A stretch of DNA of 64,000 bases from Dysgonomonas mossii DSM 22836 (GTDB lineage Bacteria > Bacteroidota > Bacteroidia > Bacteroidales > Dysgonomonadaceae). The stretch spans positions 653,995 through 717,994 of the forward strand of contig NZ_GL892005.1 of NCBI RefSeq assembly GCF_000213575.1, given 5' to 3'. Of this stretch, positions 1 to 9,208 are shown one piece after another (position 1 is the stretch's first letter; every line of letters starts with the position of its first letter). The position numbers and the translations under genes are program-made. Under the pieces are notes generated by a model. The model ran no database searches. It saw only the letters and a program-made list of their open reading frames with translations, and was not told the origin of the DNA.

Positions 1-44
1 TGCTGCTATGAGGTACATATAGCTGAGCTTGGGTAAAAAGAAAT

Positions 45-533
45 TCAATGTGGACTATATTTTGCCTTGGCTGTTATGTGTTCTATTTCTATTTTGAATG
101 TAGCTGTACGGCTCCACGATTTGTCTATATATTTTTCTCCGATTTCTTCAAATCCTTTTGAATATTTATTTACTAAAAGTCTGAGGGCTTTTCGTTTTTC
201 TTCATCAGATAGATTTATATCAGCTTTACCGTAGGATATAACACTTTCGTATAAGGTGGTGAACTGCTCGGCAATGGGTTTTGTTACACCTACTACACAA
301 AATGATACCTTGTTATTTTGGTTTATCAGGTCTAGTTTCTGACCTTCGGGGGCACAATGAAAATAAAGAGTATTGGCTTCTTCATCATAAACATAACTGA
401 TTGGGATACCATAGCCATATCCATTCTCGGATGTTCCTAAGCTGAGAAATCCGTATTCTGAAGTGTTTAATAGTTCGCTTATGCGAGCTTTATCTTCAAG
501 TATTCTGTTTTGTCTTCTTACTTCTCTGAACAT
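45..533 (-). CDS. NimA-like pyridoxamine 5'-phosphate oxidase family flavoprotein
   Basis: A 162-residue soluble protein of the split-barrel flavin-binding (PNPOx-like) superfamily. The start MFREVRRQNR, the early stretch ending in YGFLSLG, the GYGIPISYVYD strand and the LYFHCAPEGQKLDLI segment are the usual landmarks of the NimA-like branch, whose members bind FMN; some have been linked to nitroimidazole reduction. No signal peptide or membrane segment is present, so it should be cytoplasmic. It is the last gene of a closely spaced minus-strand run, 12 bp after the small membrane protein gene. The family is clear; the substrate is unknown, and a role in drug resistance should not be assumed. 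Confidence 0.85.
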   Translation of the reverse strand: MFREVRRQNRILEDKARISELLNTSEYGFLSLGTSENGYGYGIPISYVYDEEANTLYFHCAPEGQKLDLINQNNKVSFCVVGVTKPIAEQFTTLYESVISYGKADINLSDEEKRKALRLLVNKYSKGFEEIGEKYIDKSWSRTATFKIEIEHITAKAKYSPH

Positions 534-545
534 AATAGTCTAGTA

Positions 546-941
546 CTAATTGTTTAATCTTTTATTTATGGCTTTGTCTACCATATCGGAAATGAATACA
601 TGTCCAAAAACTCCCAATCCGATTGTTGCTTCTTCATTATTCCAGAAAGCTCTTGTTGTAGAGCATAGGAAATAATTATTAACAGAGATATGATTATTCA
701 CTAATGGGTCTACACTCGGATGGCGACCTACATATCCCGAACCCAAAGGCTCGGGGGGAAGTATTATACTGTTTATTTTATGTTTAATGGCCTCTCTGTG
801 TTTTTCCTCATCCGGATTTGTAATAAAGGCAATAAGCAATATGATAAAAAGAAGATATCTCTTTTTGAATAAATGTGAGCCCCTTTTCGGTATCCTGTCC
901 GGGTCTTTATATCTTTTTTCTATTTCTTTTATATCTCTCAT
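546..941 (-). CDS. Small membrane protein, DUF4359-like
   Basis: A 131-residue protein with a charged N-terminus (residues 1-26), one hydrophobic segment at about 27-41, and then the motif TNPDEEKHREAI. A single N-terminal helix followed by TNP-x-E-x-x-H resembles the small DUF4359 membrane proteins, but this is recalled rather than searched. The C-terminal half should lie outside the cytoplasm and has two cysteine-free low-charge stretches plus a final amphipathic helix. It lies 12 bp from the NimA-like gene and 16 bp from the gene before it, so it is probably co-transcribed with them. Function unknown. Confidence 0.6.
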   Translation of the reverse strand: MRDIKEIEKRYKDPDRIPKRGSHLFKKRYLLFIILLIAFITNPDEEKHREAIKHKINSIILPPEPLGSGYVGRHPSVDPLVNNHISVNNYFLCSTTRAFWNNEEATIGLGVFGHVFISDMVDKAINKRLNN

Positions 942-957
942 TTAAGCCTGTTGTTAC

Positions 958-1911
958 TTATCTACCATACCAATAGTCGATACGTGCTTTTTCTTTCGGT
1001 TTCTTTACCCCTTCTATAGGGAATCCGATTACAAAGCTGTTTGTATACTGATGTGTTTGGATCTCATTTACTTTTGTCTGATACCATGAGCCCATATACC
1101 CGACTCTGATTGTATATTTGTTTATCGGGATATCCATCGATATGTAGTTGCGCAATGATCGTTGATTATGATAGGATGCGAAATTGACAAGTCCGACAGA
1201 GTTGCCTAACGAAATCTCGTAGTACGATTGTCCGTATTTAGGAGAGAACAATATTCCCATAAATGGAGAATCTATTTGCCAGCGCACAGCTCCCCATTTG
1301 AATTTATATGAGGCGGTAACAGACAGATTGAGATTGGAATATGCACGGGCAGAAGCTGGATTGTTTCCATTTCGTTCATTGTACAATACACCGCCATTTA
1401 TATCCCAAAGTCCTCCCACCCCGAGGCGGAAGTCGTCGGTATTATACACCATATAATGACCTCCTATCCTGTAGCTAAGAAGTGCCCAGTATTCCGATAC
1501 GTTTTTTGTGGGATTATCTCCTTTCGAAAGATCCAGTTCGAATATCTGCTGTTTATAGAACTTATAATCAAACCATGTCGTACGGCGCATTTGCTCATAC
1601 ATCAAATGAATAGAGAAACCCTTGTACTCTAATGGCGATAGATATGTGTCGTATATATTGGCACTACCAATGGAGGCAGAAAGGGTATTATTGGTAATAA
1701 GAGAATTTGCATCTATAATATACAAAGAATGAAGCATCCCTTCTGTTGTAGGAAATAGCATAGGTCTTTTCATCTCAATAGAATCAAGAACAAATATTTT
1801 TTCTTGAGATAATGCCGGAGATAAAATGAATATGCCAATAATAAAATATAAGCATCTAAAAATGATAGAATTATTTATTAATCCTTTATGCCTCACTTTC
1901 CTTATCATCAT
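958..1911 (-). CDS. Putative outer-membrane beta-barrel protein
   Basis: A 317-residue exported protein. Residues 1-36 form a long signal peptide with a hydrophobic core (YFIIGIFILSPA) ending at ALSQ. The mature part alternates short amphipathic strands rich in Tyr, Trp and Gly (for example SYRIGGHYMVY and YTIRVGYMGSWY), as in Bacteroidota outer-membrane barrels. The first 26 bases overlap the end of parC, which suggests translational coupling; two adjacent ATGs at 1911 and 1908 are possible starts. No named family is recognised. It could be a diffusion channel or a structural barrel; pairing with parC is probably only operonic. Confidence 0.6.
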   Translation of the reverse strand: MMIRKVRHKGLINNSIIFRCLYFIIGIFILSPALSQEKIFVLDSIEMKRPMLFPTTEGMLHSLYIIDANSLITNNTLSASIGSANIYDTYLSPLEYKGFSIHLMYEQMRRTTWFDYKFYKQQIFELDLSKGDNPTKNVSEYWALLSYRIGGHYMVYNTDDFRLGVGGLWDINGGVLYNERNGNNPASARAYSNLNLSVTASYKFKWGAVRWQIDSPFMGILFSPKYGQSYYEISLGNSVGLVNFASYHNQRSLRNYISMDIPINKYTIRVGYMGSWYQTKVNEIQTHQYTNSFVIGFPIEGVKKPKEKARIDYWYGR

Positions 1912-4618
1912 CTTTAAATAAAGATTTCTGTCCTGTTATTTCATCCAAAATATCCGAGATGGGGCGATTGTCCACATCATCATCGTCATCGTCTATCTGT
2001 ACTTCAAATTTCTTTTCCTCTTCTTCCTCCGGTTCAGGGAAGCGGATAGGTTCAAGTTCTTTGATGTCGCCTATTTCGAATGTAGATAAACGCTTACCTT
2101 TAGCTTTGAAGCCTTTTACTGCAATAAATTCATCCGCATCTATTTCCAAGGCTTCACGATAACTGTCGCGTCCGCCAAAAGTAACCAGAATGCGTGGATA
2201 AACAACGTCTGTAAGAATCTTCAGTTTCGAGTTTGGATTGTCTCCAAGGAAGTTTTGCTTTCTTGCAGAGGCTTCGAATGTAAAGCGTTTCAGATACATA
2301 AATTGCTGGTCGGCATCAAACAGAACGGCTGTCCAATTTTTATTTACATCGAATTTTTCGATACGGATAATTCCGGCTTCGTAGTGATTCGTTACATCGA
2401 AGTTGGAAGTGTAGAATTCTCCATTTTCGTGTACAACTAATATTTGGTCTTCGCTCTGAAATTCCCCAAGGAATTTGCCTCTTCCATCATAGTTCAGGCG
2501 CAATACATCCTGATCGAACCAAACTTTACGTCCGCCGAGTGTTGATCCTCCTTTTTGTTTCAGTGATATTTTATGTACCTCGGCCTTCGTCAAGATATTC
2601 CCCATCGATTGACGGCCTTTAATAGCAATATCACTAAAATCTTTTTCGAATACAAGTATCTTTTGGCGTGGCTTGGGTTTCAGTATCACTCGTATTGTTT
2701 CGGCTTCACCATTCGGGTTTGCACTGAAATAAGTGATGCGAGAACCATCTTCTCCTTGTGTTACATCATACTCCTTGTCACGAGTTATGCCCGTTACGGC
2801 AAAACGCTTGATATACGAAGGTCCATTCTTGCCGTGACGATAAACCACGTTATAGATCGTGCGCTTGTCGTTGCGGCGGAAGACGTATAGGTAAAGAATG
2901 TTTTTACCGATAAACATCTTGTCGCTCACTTTTACAATTTTGTACTTACCGTCTTTGAAGAAAATAATTATATCGTCAATGTCGGAACAGTTGCATACAA
3001 ATTCATCTTTTTTCAGTGATGTGCCGATAAAGCCTTCTTCGCGGTTGATGTACAGTTTTTCGTTTGCTTCCACCACCTTTGTTGCCTCGATGGTGTCAAA
3101 GCTGCGGATTTCTGTTTTGCGAGGAAAATCTTTGCCGTATTTTTCTTTCAACATTACAAACCATGAGATCGTATAGTCTACAATGTTTTCTATATTGTGC
3201 TTTATTTCTTCTATTTCGTCTTTATATCTGGCTATCAATTCATCTGCTTTATCGGAATTGAACTTGAGGATACGTCCCATCTTGATTTCCATCAATTTGA
3301 GTATATCTTCACGTGTTACTTCACGGATAAACTGTTTTGCATATTTAGCCAATCTCTTATCGATATGCTCTACAGCTATATCCATATTGTCGGCATTCTC
3401 AAACTCCTTGTCTTTGTATATACGCTCTTCGATGAAAATCTTTTCCAGCGAAGAAAAGTGAAGGCTTTCTTCCAGTTCACTCTTTTGTATCTCCAGTTCT
3501 TGACGAAGTAGGCTTAGTGTATTATCTGTAGTATGACGGAGTATGTCGCTTACTGTGAGGAAATAAGGCTTATTATCTTCGATAACACAACAGTTTGGCG
3601 AAATGCTTATTTCACAATCGGTGAATGCGTATAGGGCATCTATCGTTTTATCGGAAGAGACCCCTGCTGCAAGATGTACCTGTATCTCTACATTCTGAGC
3701 GGTGATATCATCCACCTTGCGGATTTTAATTTTGCCCTTATCGTTAGCTTTCAAGATCGATTCCACAACAGACGATGATGTACGACCATAAGGAATGTCA
3801 CTTATGACAAGCGTTTTGTTGTCTAATTTAGATATTTTAGCCCTAACCTTTACCGACCCGCCTCGCTCGCCATCGTTATACTTGCTGACATCTATATAGC
3901 CTCCGGTCTGAAAATCGGGATAAAATGCAAATTTTTCTCCTTGAAGATGTGCTATGGCTGCATCGCAAAGATCATTGAAGTTGTGAGGCAGGATCTTAGA
4001 CGAAAGTCCCACAGCAATACCTTCTGCACCCTGAGCCAGAAGTAAAGGGAACTTAACAGGTAACGTAATCGGTTCTTTATTACGCCCATCGTAAGATGGT
4101 TTCCACTCTGTGGTTTTGGGGTTGAAAATCACTTCCAACGCAAACTTTGATAAGCGAGCTTCTATATAACGAGGCGCAGCTGCTCCGTCTCCTGTAAACA
4201 CGTTTCCCCAGTTTCCCTGACAATCTACCAATAAATCCTTTTGCCCCAATTGTACCAACGCATCCCCTATAGAGGCATCTCCGTGCGGGTGAAACTGCAT
4301 GGTATGTCCGATGATATTAGCCACCTTGTTGTAGCGACCATCATCCATGCGCTTCATAGAGTGCATGATACGACGTTGCACCGGCTTGAAACCATCAGAT
4401 ATGTGAGGTACTGCACGTTCGAGTATTACGTACGATGCATAGTCGAGAAACCAATTCTGGAACATACCCGAAAGATGAGTCTGATTGTCAGCGGTATCTT
4501 TTATCGGGACTTTGTAGTCTGAATGTGAGGCTGCATCAGCGTTCTCCAACTCATCGTCCAGTATTGGTTCGTCGTTATCTAAATTCTCTGGTTCGTCAAT
4601 AATATCTTCAGGGAGCAT
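1886..4618 (-). CDS. parC: DNA topoisomerase IV subunit A
   Basis: A 910-residue type IIA topoisomerase subunit that cuts and rejoins DNA, mainly to unlink daughter chromosomes. The breakage-reunion domain starts near residue 48. The HPHGDASIGDAL segment (about 110-121) is the quinolone-determining region, and the catalytic tyrosine is Tyr151 in AAAPRYIEARLS. The C-terminal half forms the DNA-wrapping propeller. Both ends are strikingly acidic: residues 1-45 are rich in Asp/Glu, and the tail carries runs EEEEEKK and DDDDDD. parE, its partner, is not in this window. A consensus promoter lies 40-70 bp upstream. The family is sure; ParC is preferred over GyrA because no GyrA box is evident and the length fits Bacteroidota ParC. 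Confidence 0.9.
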   Translation of the reverse strand: MLPEDIIDEPENLDNDEPILDDELENADAASHSDYKVPIKDTADNQTHLSGMFQNWFLDYASYVILERAVPHISDGFKPVQRRIMHSMKRMDDGRYNKVANIIGHTMQFHPHGDASIGDALVQLGQKDLLVDCQGNWGNVFTGDGAAAPRYIEARLSKFALEVIFNPKTTEWKPSYDGRNKEPITLPVKFPLLLAQGAEGIAVGLSSKILPHNFNDLCDAAIAHLQGEKFAFYPDFQTGGYIDVSKYNDGERGGSVKVRAKISKLDNKTLVISDIPYGRTSSSVVESILKANDKGKIKIRKVDDITAQNVEIQVHLAAGVSSDKTIDALYAFTDCEISISPNCCVIEDNKPYFLTVSDILRHTTDNTLSLLRQELEIQKSELEESLHFSSLEKIFIEERIYKDKEFENADNMDIAVEHIDKRLAKYAKQFIREVTREDILKLMEIKMGRILKFNSDKADELIARYKDEIEEIKHNIENIVDYTISWFVMLKEKYGKDFPRKTEIRSFDTIEATKVVEANEKLYINREEGFIGTSLKKDEFVCNCSDIDDIIIFFKDGKYKIVKVSDKMFIGKNILYLYVFRRNDKRTIYNVVYRHGKNGPSYIKRFAVTGITRDKEYDVTQGEDGSRITYFSANPNGEAETIRVILKPKPRQKILVFEKDFSDIAIKGRQSMGNILTKAEVHKISLKQKGGSTLGGRKVWFDQDVLRLNYDGRGKFLGEFQSEDQILVVHENGEFYTSNFDVTNHYEAGIIRIEKFDVNKNWTAVLFDADQQFMYLKRFTFEASARKQNFLGDNPNSKLKILTDVVYPRILVTFGGRDSYREALEIDADEFIAVKGFKAKGKRLSTFEIGDIKELEPIRFPEPEEEEEKKFEVQIDDDDDDVDNRPISDILDEITGQKSLFKDDDKESEA

Positions 4619-4657
4619 ATGTGTTTATTGGATTTAATAGCTAATAAAAAACTAGCT

Positions 4658-4688
4658 CAAAGATAGTTTTTTTTGGTGTGAATTCAAA
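4658..4688 (-). promoter_or_regulatory. Promoter of parC (Bacteroidota -33/-7)
   Basis: On the minus strand, TTTG (4688-4685) is followed by exactly 19 bases and then TATCTTTG (4665-4658), a perfect match to TTTG-N19-TAnnTTTG. Transcription should begin near 4651, leaving a leader of about 30 bases before the parC ATG at 4618. Confidence 0.75.
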
Positions 4689-4814
4689 ATGAGAAGCGTG
4701 TTGTATATTACAAACAAAGAAATTACAGAAATTTTATTTGCGTTCATTTATTTTAAATAAAATTGTCATATATTGAGCTCTTTGACATCTATAACAACTG
4801 AAGTTTGAGAGTAG

Positions 4815-4872
4815 AAAGGTGACATGAAAAATATGTATAAAATGTGTCACTTTTGTCACCTTTGTTACTTTT
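4815..4872 (+). repeat. Intergenic repeat element, copy A (GTGACA-N20-TGTCAC plus 9-bp iterons)
   Basis: GTGACA (4819-4824) and TGTCAC (4845-4850) are inverted arms separated by 20 bases. The right arm continues as three 9-base direct repeats starting at 4846, 4855 and 4864 (GTCACTTTT, GTCACCTTT, GTTACTTTT). The same architecture recurs at 14082-14139 and 55119-55160. The element lies in the 258-base gap between parC and the TIGR02757 gene. Function unknown. Confidence 0.55.
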
Positions 4873-4876
4873 TATT

Positions 4877-5659
4877 CTAAGGTATAATACATTTTTCTTC
4901 AATAGAAATACCAAACAGAGCGAAGTCGTATTTGGCGGGGTCGTTGGCATCCAGTATTTTTAGGCTTTCTGTCAATTCTATCGCTGCTTTCCAATCGGGT
5001 TTGTCTCGTTCGAGCAGGCCTAGCTTGCGTGCTGTACGTTCTACATGAAGATCGAGCGGGCAAATCAAGTTGGATGGGCTGATTCGTTTCCATAAGCCGA
5101 AGTCAACACCTTTGTTATCATCCCTTACCATCCATCGCAAGTACATATTCAGCCGTTTGCATGCCGATTTTTGAACAGGAGAGGGGATGTGCTTTCGTGT
5201 ACGGTGGGGCGCGTTGGGATGAGAGAAGAAGTATGCCTGAAAGTGATTGAGTGCTGACTCCACATTCATGTCGGAGGAAGGGAAGAAAGCTTCCTCAAGG
5301 CTATTGTATTGAGTGAAGTGTCTTTTCATAAAGTCGATACAGTATAGCAAGTCTGTATCGTTGAACGTTCTGTGTTTAAACTGTAGGAGCTTTTTTAAGT
5401 CTTCGTCACTGTGGCTAATGATGAAGCTGTATGGGGCGTTATCCATCCTTTCGGCTAGTTCTTTGCACTTATTGATAATGGTCTTGCGTTGTCCCCATGC
5501 AAAAATAGCAGCAAAGAATCCCATGATTTCTTTGTCCTGCTTGCTTGTGAAGCTATGAGGAATGGAGATAGGATCGTTATCGATAAAAGCAGGGGTGTTG
5601 TACTGTTCTACTTTCTGGTCGAGGAAGTTTTTGAGATCAAATATATTTATACCTTTCAC
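4877..5659 (-). CDS. TIGR02757 (DUF2400) family protein
   Basis: A 260-residue soluble protein matching the TIGR02757 family by its whole layout: the N-terminal NTPAFIDNDPISIPHSF block, the GFFAAIFAWGQRKTIINK block near residues 47-64, and the C-terminal LICPLDLHVERTARKLGLL block, a helix-hairpin-helix-like segment reminiscent of DNA glycosylase folds. The biochemical role of the family is not established. No signal peptide. A -7 element TATCTTTG on the minus strand lies at 5689-5682, about 25 bp upstream of the start. Family call strong, function unknown. Confidence 0.85.
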   Translation of the reverse strand: MKGINIFDLKNFLDQKVEQYNTPAFIDNDPISIPHSFTSKQDKEIMGFFAAIFAWGQRKTIINKCKELAERMDNAPYSFIISHSDEDLKKLLQFKHRTFNDTDLLYCIDFMKRHFTQYNSLEEAFFPSSDMNVESALNHFQAYFFSHPNAPHRTRKHIPSPVQKSACKRLNMYLRWMVRDDNKGVDFGLWKRISPSNLICPLDLHVERTARKLGLLERDKPDWKAAIELTESLKILDANDPAKYDFALFGISIEEKCIIP

Positions 5660-5690
5660 TTGTCAATCTATTTTGGTAGGACAAAGATAT

Positions 5691-5722
5691 AAAAAACAAA
5701 AGAGCAGAAAGTCCTGCTCTTT
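5691..5722 (-). terminator. Intrinsic terminator of the PepSY-like lipoprotein gene
   Basis: Read on the minus strand, AAAGAGCAG (5722-5714) pairs with CTGCTCTTT (5707-5699) around a 6-base loop and is followed by a T-rich tract (5698-5691). It sits 20 bases after the stop of the 5744-6181 gene and partly abuts the promoter of the next gene. Confidence 0.8.
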
Positions 5723-5743
5723 GTCTGTACCATAATAGTTTGA

Positions 5744-6181
5744 TCATTTATCTACTCTTATAAATTTGCCATTCGAATCGAACTCAAGCTCTATATTATT
5801 ATTTAAGTCAATTTCATAGCCGAAATGTTCTTTGTTTATTTCCACTATGTATTGCGTTGGATAATGTTGTGCTATATAGCTAGGTATGGCACTAGGTAGT
5901 AATGCGATGATGTCGGCGGGAATTTGTTGTCCTTTGCCATCTACACTGTCCCACTCCCCGGAGAGTTTAAATTCTACCTCGAAGCCATTTGCCAGATAAA
6001 CATCATAGCTGTCTTTGTCTTTTTCTACGCGTGTGACCTTTTGCGAAGGAAAATGTGCTAGTAAGAAGGCTTGTGCTGTTGGAGGTAAATCGCTAGTCGA
6101 TACTTTTTTGTCGTCGTCACCACAGGCAATAAAAGCAAGTGGTAGAATAAAAAGGCTGAGTGCAAATAATATTTTTTTCAT
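5744..6181 (-). CDS. PepSY-like domain lipoprotein
   Basis: A 145-residue lipoprotein: signal peptide with lipobox ending AFIAC, Cys20 as the acylation site, then an acidic GDDDKK linker. The mature part contains two PepSY-like repeats, each with a helix (LPPTAQAFLLAHFPSQKV, then LPSAIPSYIAQHYPTQ) followed by strands ending in an E-F/E-L-D pair (FEVEFKLSG, IELEFDSNG). This is the Bacteroidota PepSY-like family, sometimes described as similar to beta-lactamase inhibitory proteins; the ligand is unknown. It should sit in the periplasm or outer membrane. It is transcribed alone, with its own terminator. Confidence 0.85.
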   Translation of the reverse strand: MKKILFALSLFILPLAFIACGDDDKKVSTSDLPPTAQAFLLAHFPSQKVTRVEKDKDSYDVYLANGFEVEFKLSGEWDSVDGKGQQIPADIIALLPSAIPSYIAQHYPTQYIVEINKEHFGYEIDLNNNIELEFDSNGKFIRVDK

Positions 6182-6437
6182 CTTAATTACTGTGTTTAGT
6201 TAATTATAAAGTTTATAAATAAAAGTGCCATCAATCTTAAGTGGCTTTTATCTTTATTTACGTCTTTCTCTGTAGAGGAAGAGAATTGTGTTTTCTCAAA
6301 TATACAAAATCTATTTGAAATAGAAAATTATGTAAAATTAGATTGTTAAAAATCTATTTTAATCCCGAATATAATGACGATTGTATTGTATAAATATATA
6401 ATTTTATGCTCGAATTATTGCACTTGTTATATACTTT

Positions 6438-7307
6438 ATGCTGTTAGATATATTTTCTACTGATAGTCTGTCTGTTGTGAATGCAGAAGCAACGGTTTCG
6501 ACGCTCGATAAGTTGCTTGACTACCTGCTTGATGTTTCGGTGGCGTTAGGTACAAAAATTGTAGCTTCAATTATTGTATTTATTGTTGGTCGTTGGGTGA
6601 TTGGGTGGATAAGAAAGTTTTTTGATAAGTTTTTACTTCGTCGGCGGATAGAAGAAACTGTACGCTCTTTTTTGGATAGTCTGATCAATATTTCATTAAA
6701 GATTGTATTATTTCTTTTTATAGTAAATATACTAGGCATTCAAACGACTTCTTTTGCGGCTATATTAGCTGCTGCAGGATTAGCCGTAGGTATGGCTATG
6801 AAAGATAATCTATCTAATTTTGCAGGTGGTGTGATGCTGTTAATAAACAAACCGTTCAAGGTTGGAGATCGTATTGTTGCCCAAAGTACGGATGGGGTTG
6901 TTCAGTCTATTGGAATATTATATACTGTTTTGCTGACAGGTGATAATATTACTATATTTATACCCAATGGTCCTTTATCTACCGGAAATATAACCAACTA
7001 TTCAGCCCAGAAAGAGAGACGTATTGACCTTACGTATAATATTAATTATGGAACAGATATTGACCTTGTAAAAGGTATATTGCTATCGGTTATTAAAGAA
7101 AACAAATCAATAAAAGATACCCCTACGCCTTTTGTTGGTGTTACCAATGTTTCCAATGGTGTTATCAATGTAACAATACGAGTATGGGTCAATAGTGAGG
7201 ATTATGGAAATACAAGTGTCAGTTTGAACGAAAATATATATAAGTCTTTCTCCGAAAAAGGGATCTATACCGCATCAACACTGAGTGTGAAAATGCTGAA
7301 AGATTAA
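6438..7307 (+). CDS. mscS: Small-conductance mechanosensitive channel
   Basis: A 289-residue channel, close to the usual MscS length, that opens under membrane tension and releases solutes during osmotic downshock. Three transmembrane helices are visible at about 38-58, 84-103 and 106-135. The third is the pore helix with its Ala/Gly pattern (ILAAAGLAVGMAMKD) and the following NFAGGVML kink. The cytoplasmic beta domain starts at PFKVGDRI and contains the PNG loop. The gene diverges from the PepSY-like gene. MscL is also present in this window, so the cell has both classes. Confidence 0.9.
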   Translation: MLLDIFSTDSLSVVNAEATVSTLDKLLDYLLDVSVALGTKIVASIIVFIVGRWVIGWIRKFFDKFLLRRRIEETVRSFLDSLINISLKIVLFLFIVNILGIQTTSFAAILAAAGLAVGMAMKDNLSNFAGGVMLLINKPFKVGDRIVAQSTDGVVQSIGILYTVLLTGDNITIFIPNGPLSTGNITNYSAQKERRIDLTYNINYGTDIDLVKGILLSVIKENKSIKDTPTPFVGVTNVSNGVINVTIRVWVNSEDYGNTSVSLNENIYKSFSEKGIYTASTLSVKMLKD

Positions 7308-7375
7308 AAAAAATTAAAAGTCTTATTAATATTCAAAATAAGGTAATTGCATTTTATTTTCAGGCGGAAATCAAG

Positions 7376-7383
7376 TAGCTTTG
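7376..7383 (+). promoter_or_regulatory. -7 element upstream of the TPR lipoprotein gene
   Basis: TAGCTTTG fits TAnnTTTG and lies 54 bases before the ATG at 7438. No good TTTG is seen at the expected -33 position, so the call is partial. Confidence 0.45.
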
Positions 7384-7437
7384 TGATACGAAGAATCGGA
7401 ATTTAATAAATATATAAAACTAAATTACTTAAGTGTT

Positions 7438-9138
7438 ATGAAAAGGCAGAAACTCATTCAATTCCTTTCGTTAGTAGCCTTTGTTGCTATCATAGCAACA
7501 TCGTGTGGCAAAAAAACAATGCCTCCTTTGGCAAATTCTTTATTTACAACAAATCCTTCACCGTTAGAATTGGTAGGGACTAAAGTTCCTGTTACAATAA
7601 ACGGACGCTTTCCTGCTAAATGGTTTGAGAAAAGCACAACAGTAGTTGTTACACCGGTATTGAAGTATGCAGGAGGTGAAACTCTTGGAACTCCTTATAC
7701 ATATCAGGGAGAAAAGGTAGCCGGAAACGGAATTGTAGTACCTTATGAAGCTGGTAGTGCTATAACAATGAAGTCTGAGTTTGATTATATTCCGGCAATG
7801 AAAAAATCGGAATTGTTTTTACGCTTCGATTTTCATAGAGGAGGAAAACAAGTAGTTGGCTTTGGCGATGTGAAAATTGCTGATGGTGTAGTTGCAACTC
7901 AAGCGCTTGCAAATGCGGGTACTTCAGCTCCTGCTGTTGCTCCTGATGCTTTCCAACGCATAATCAAAGAGGCTTATGATGCTGATATAATGTTCTTGAT
8001 CCAACGTGCAGAATTGCGTTCTAGCGAATTGAATTCTACAAACCTGAATGCATGGAAAGAATTGGTAAAAGAAGCAGATAGTAATGAGCGTAAGAAAGTA
8101 GATGTTGAAATTTCGGCATATGCATCTCCTGATGGAGGGTTCAAGCTGAATGATCAACTAGCTGAAAAACGTGAAAAAAATACAACAAACTATTTGACTA
8201 AAGAATTCAAGAAGAATAGTATTGATACTGAAATTAATGCTAAATATACAGCTCAAGACTGGGATGGTTTCCAAAAACTAGTTCAAGCATCTAGCTTACA
8301 AGACAAAGATCTTGTTCTTAGAGTATTGTCTATGTATCCGGATCCTGAAACCAGAGAAAAAGAAATTAAGAATATCTCAGTTGTATATTCTGATCTAGCT
8401 GAAACTATTTTACCAAAACTTCGTCGTTCTCGCCTTTTGGCTAATGTAGAAATAATTGGTAAGACTGATGAGGAATTGAAGAATGTTGCAGTAAGTGGTA
8501 ATCTGGGAGACCTTACAGTAGAAGAATTGTTGTATGCTGCCAACTTGAACGGTGTATCTAAAGAGAAAGTATACACTTTTGTGACTCAAAAATTCCCTAA
8601 CGACTATCGTGGATGGAACAACCTAGGTGCATATTATTATAAGAACGGTCAAAACAGCAGAGCAGTTCAAGCATTCAACAAGGCTGCTGAAGTTTCGTCT
8701 CGTGCAGCTGAAGCGAATATGAACTTAGCTTTAGTGTCATTGGCTGATGGAAATACAGCAAAAGCAGAGCAACTGCTTGGTAATGCAGCCGGAGCCAATT
8801 CATTAGGTGAAACTATGGGATTGATGTATATCCAAAAAGGAGAATATAACCGTGCAGCTCAATCGTTTGGTAACACTATTTCTAACAATGCAGCATTGGC
8901 TCAGATTTTGACTAAGAATTATAGCCGTGCTCAACAAATATTGGATGCTGTACCAACTAAAGATGCTACTACATATTATTTGGCTGCTATCGTAGCTGCA
9001 AGAACAAATAGTGCATCAGGTGTTGCAGGAAATTTGAAGTCTGCTATTCAGAACGGAATTTCTCCAGCTGAGATAGCAAAAGATATTGAATTTGCTAAGT
9101 TCCTTACAAATCCTGATATAAAGAATATGTTATTCTAA
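7438..9138 (+). CDS. TPR-containing OmpA-like lipoprotein of Bacteroidales
   Basis: A 566-residue lipoprotein (lipobox IIATSC, Cys23). Residues about 45-150 form a beta-rich region. Residues about 175-270 resemble an OmpA-like peptidoglycan-binding domain, with the signature SAYASPDGG followed by NDQLAEKREKN. Residues about 370-540 contain tetratricopeptide-like helices (WNNLGAYYYKNGQNSRAVQAF and similar). The protein is a familiar conserved Bacteroidales envelope component of unknown detailed function; the OmpA-like part suggests cell-wall attachment. Monocistronic, between a -7 element and a strong bidirectional terminator. Confidence 0.75.
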   Translation: MKRQKLIQFLSLVAFVAIIATSCGKKTMPPLANSLFTTNPSPLELVGTKVPVTINGRFPAKWFEKSTTVVVTPVLKYAGGETLGTPYTYQGEKVAGNGIVVPYEAGSAITMKSEFDYIPAMKKSELFLRFDFHRGGKQVVGFGDVKIADGVVATQALANAGTSAPAVAPDAFQRIIKEAYDADIMFLIQRAELRSSELNSTNLNAWKELVKEADSNERKKVDVEISAYASPDGGFKLNDQLAEKREKNTTNYLTKEFKKNSIDTEINAKYTAQDWDGFQKLVQASSLQDKDLVLRVLSMYPDPETREKEIKNISVVYSDLAETILPKLRRSRLLANVEIIGKTDEELKNVAVSGNLGDLTVEELLYAANLNGVSKEKVYTFVTQKFPNDYRGWNNLGAYYYKNGQNSRAVQAFNKAAEVSSRAAEANMNLALVSLADGNTAKAEQLLGNAAGANSLGETMGLMYIQKGEYNRAAQSFGNTISNNAALAQILTKNYSRAQQILDAVPTKDATTYYLAAIVAARTNSASGVAGNLKSAIQNGISPAEIAKDIEFAKFLTNPDIKNMLF

Positions 9139-9154
9139 AATAAAGCATATAATG

Positions 9155-9187
9155 AAAAAGCTCAGCCTTTGCGGCTGAGCTTTTTTT
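9155..9187. terminator. Bidirectional intrinsic terminator between convergent genes
   Basis: GCTCAGCC (9160-9167) pairs with GGCTGAGC (9173-9180) around a 5-base loop, flanked by five As on the left and seven Ts on the right, so it can work for both the TPR lipoprotein gene and the carbonic anhydrase gene. Confidence 0.9.
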
Positions 9188-9208
9188 ATGCTTAAGAATG
9201 AAGATTTA

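Noticed and set aside
1959-4522. Several plus-strand frames opposite parC
   Set aside because: They are antisense shadows of a well-supported gene.
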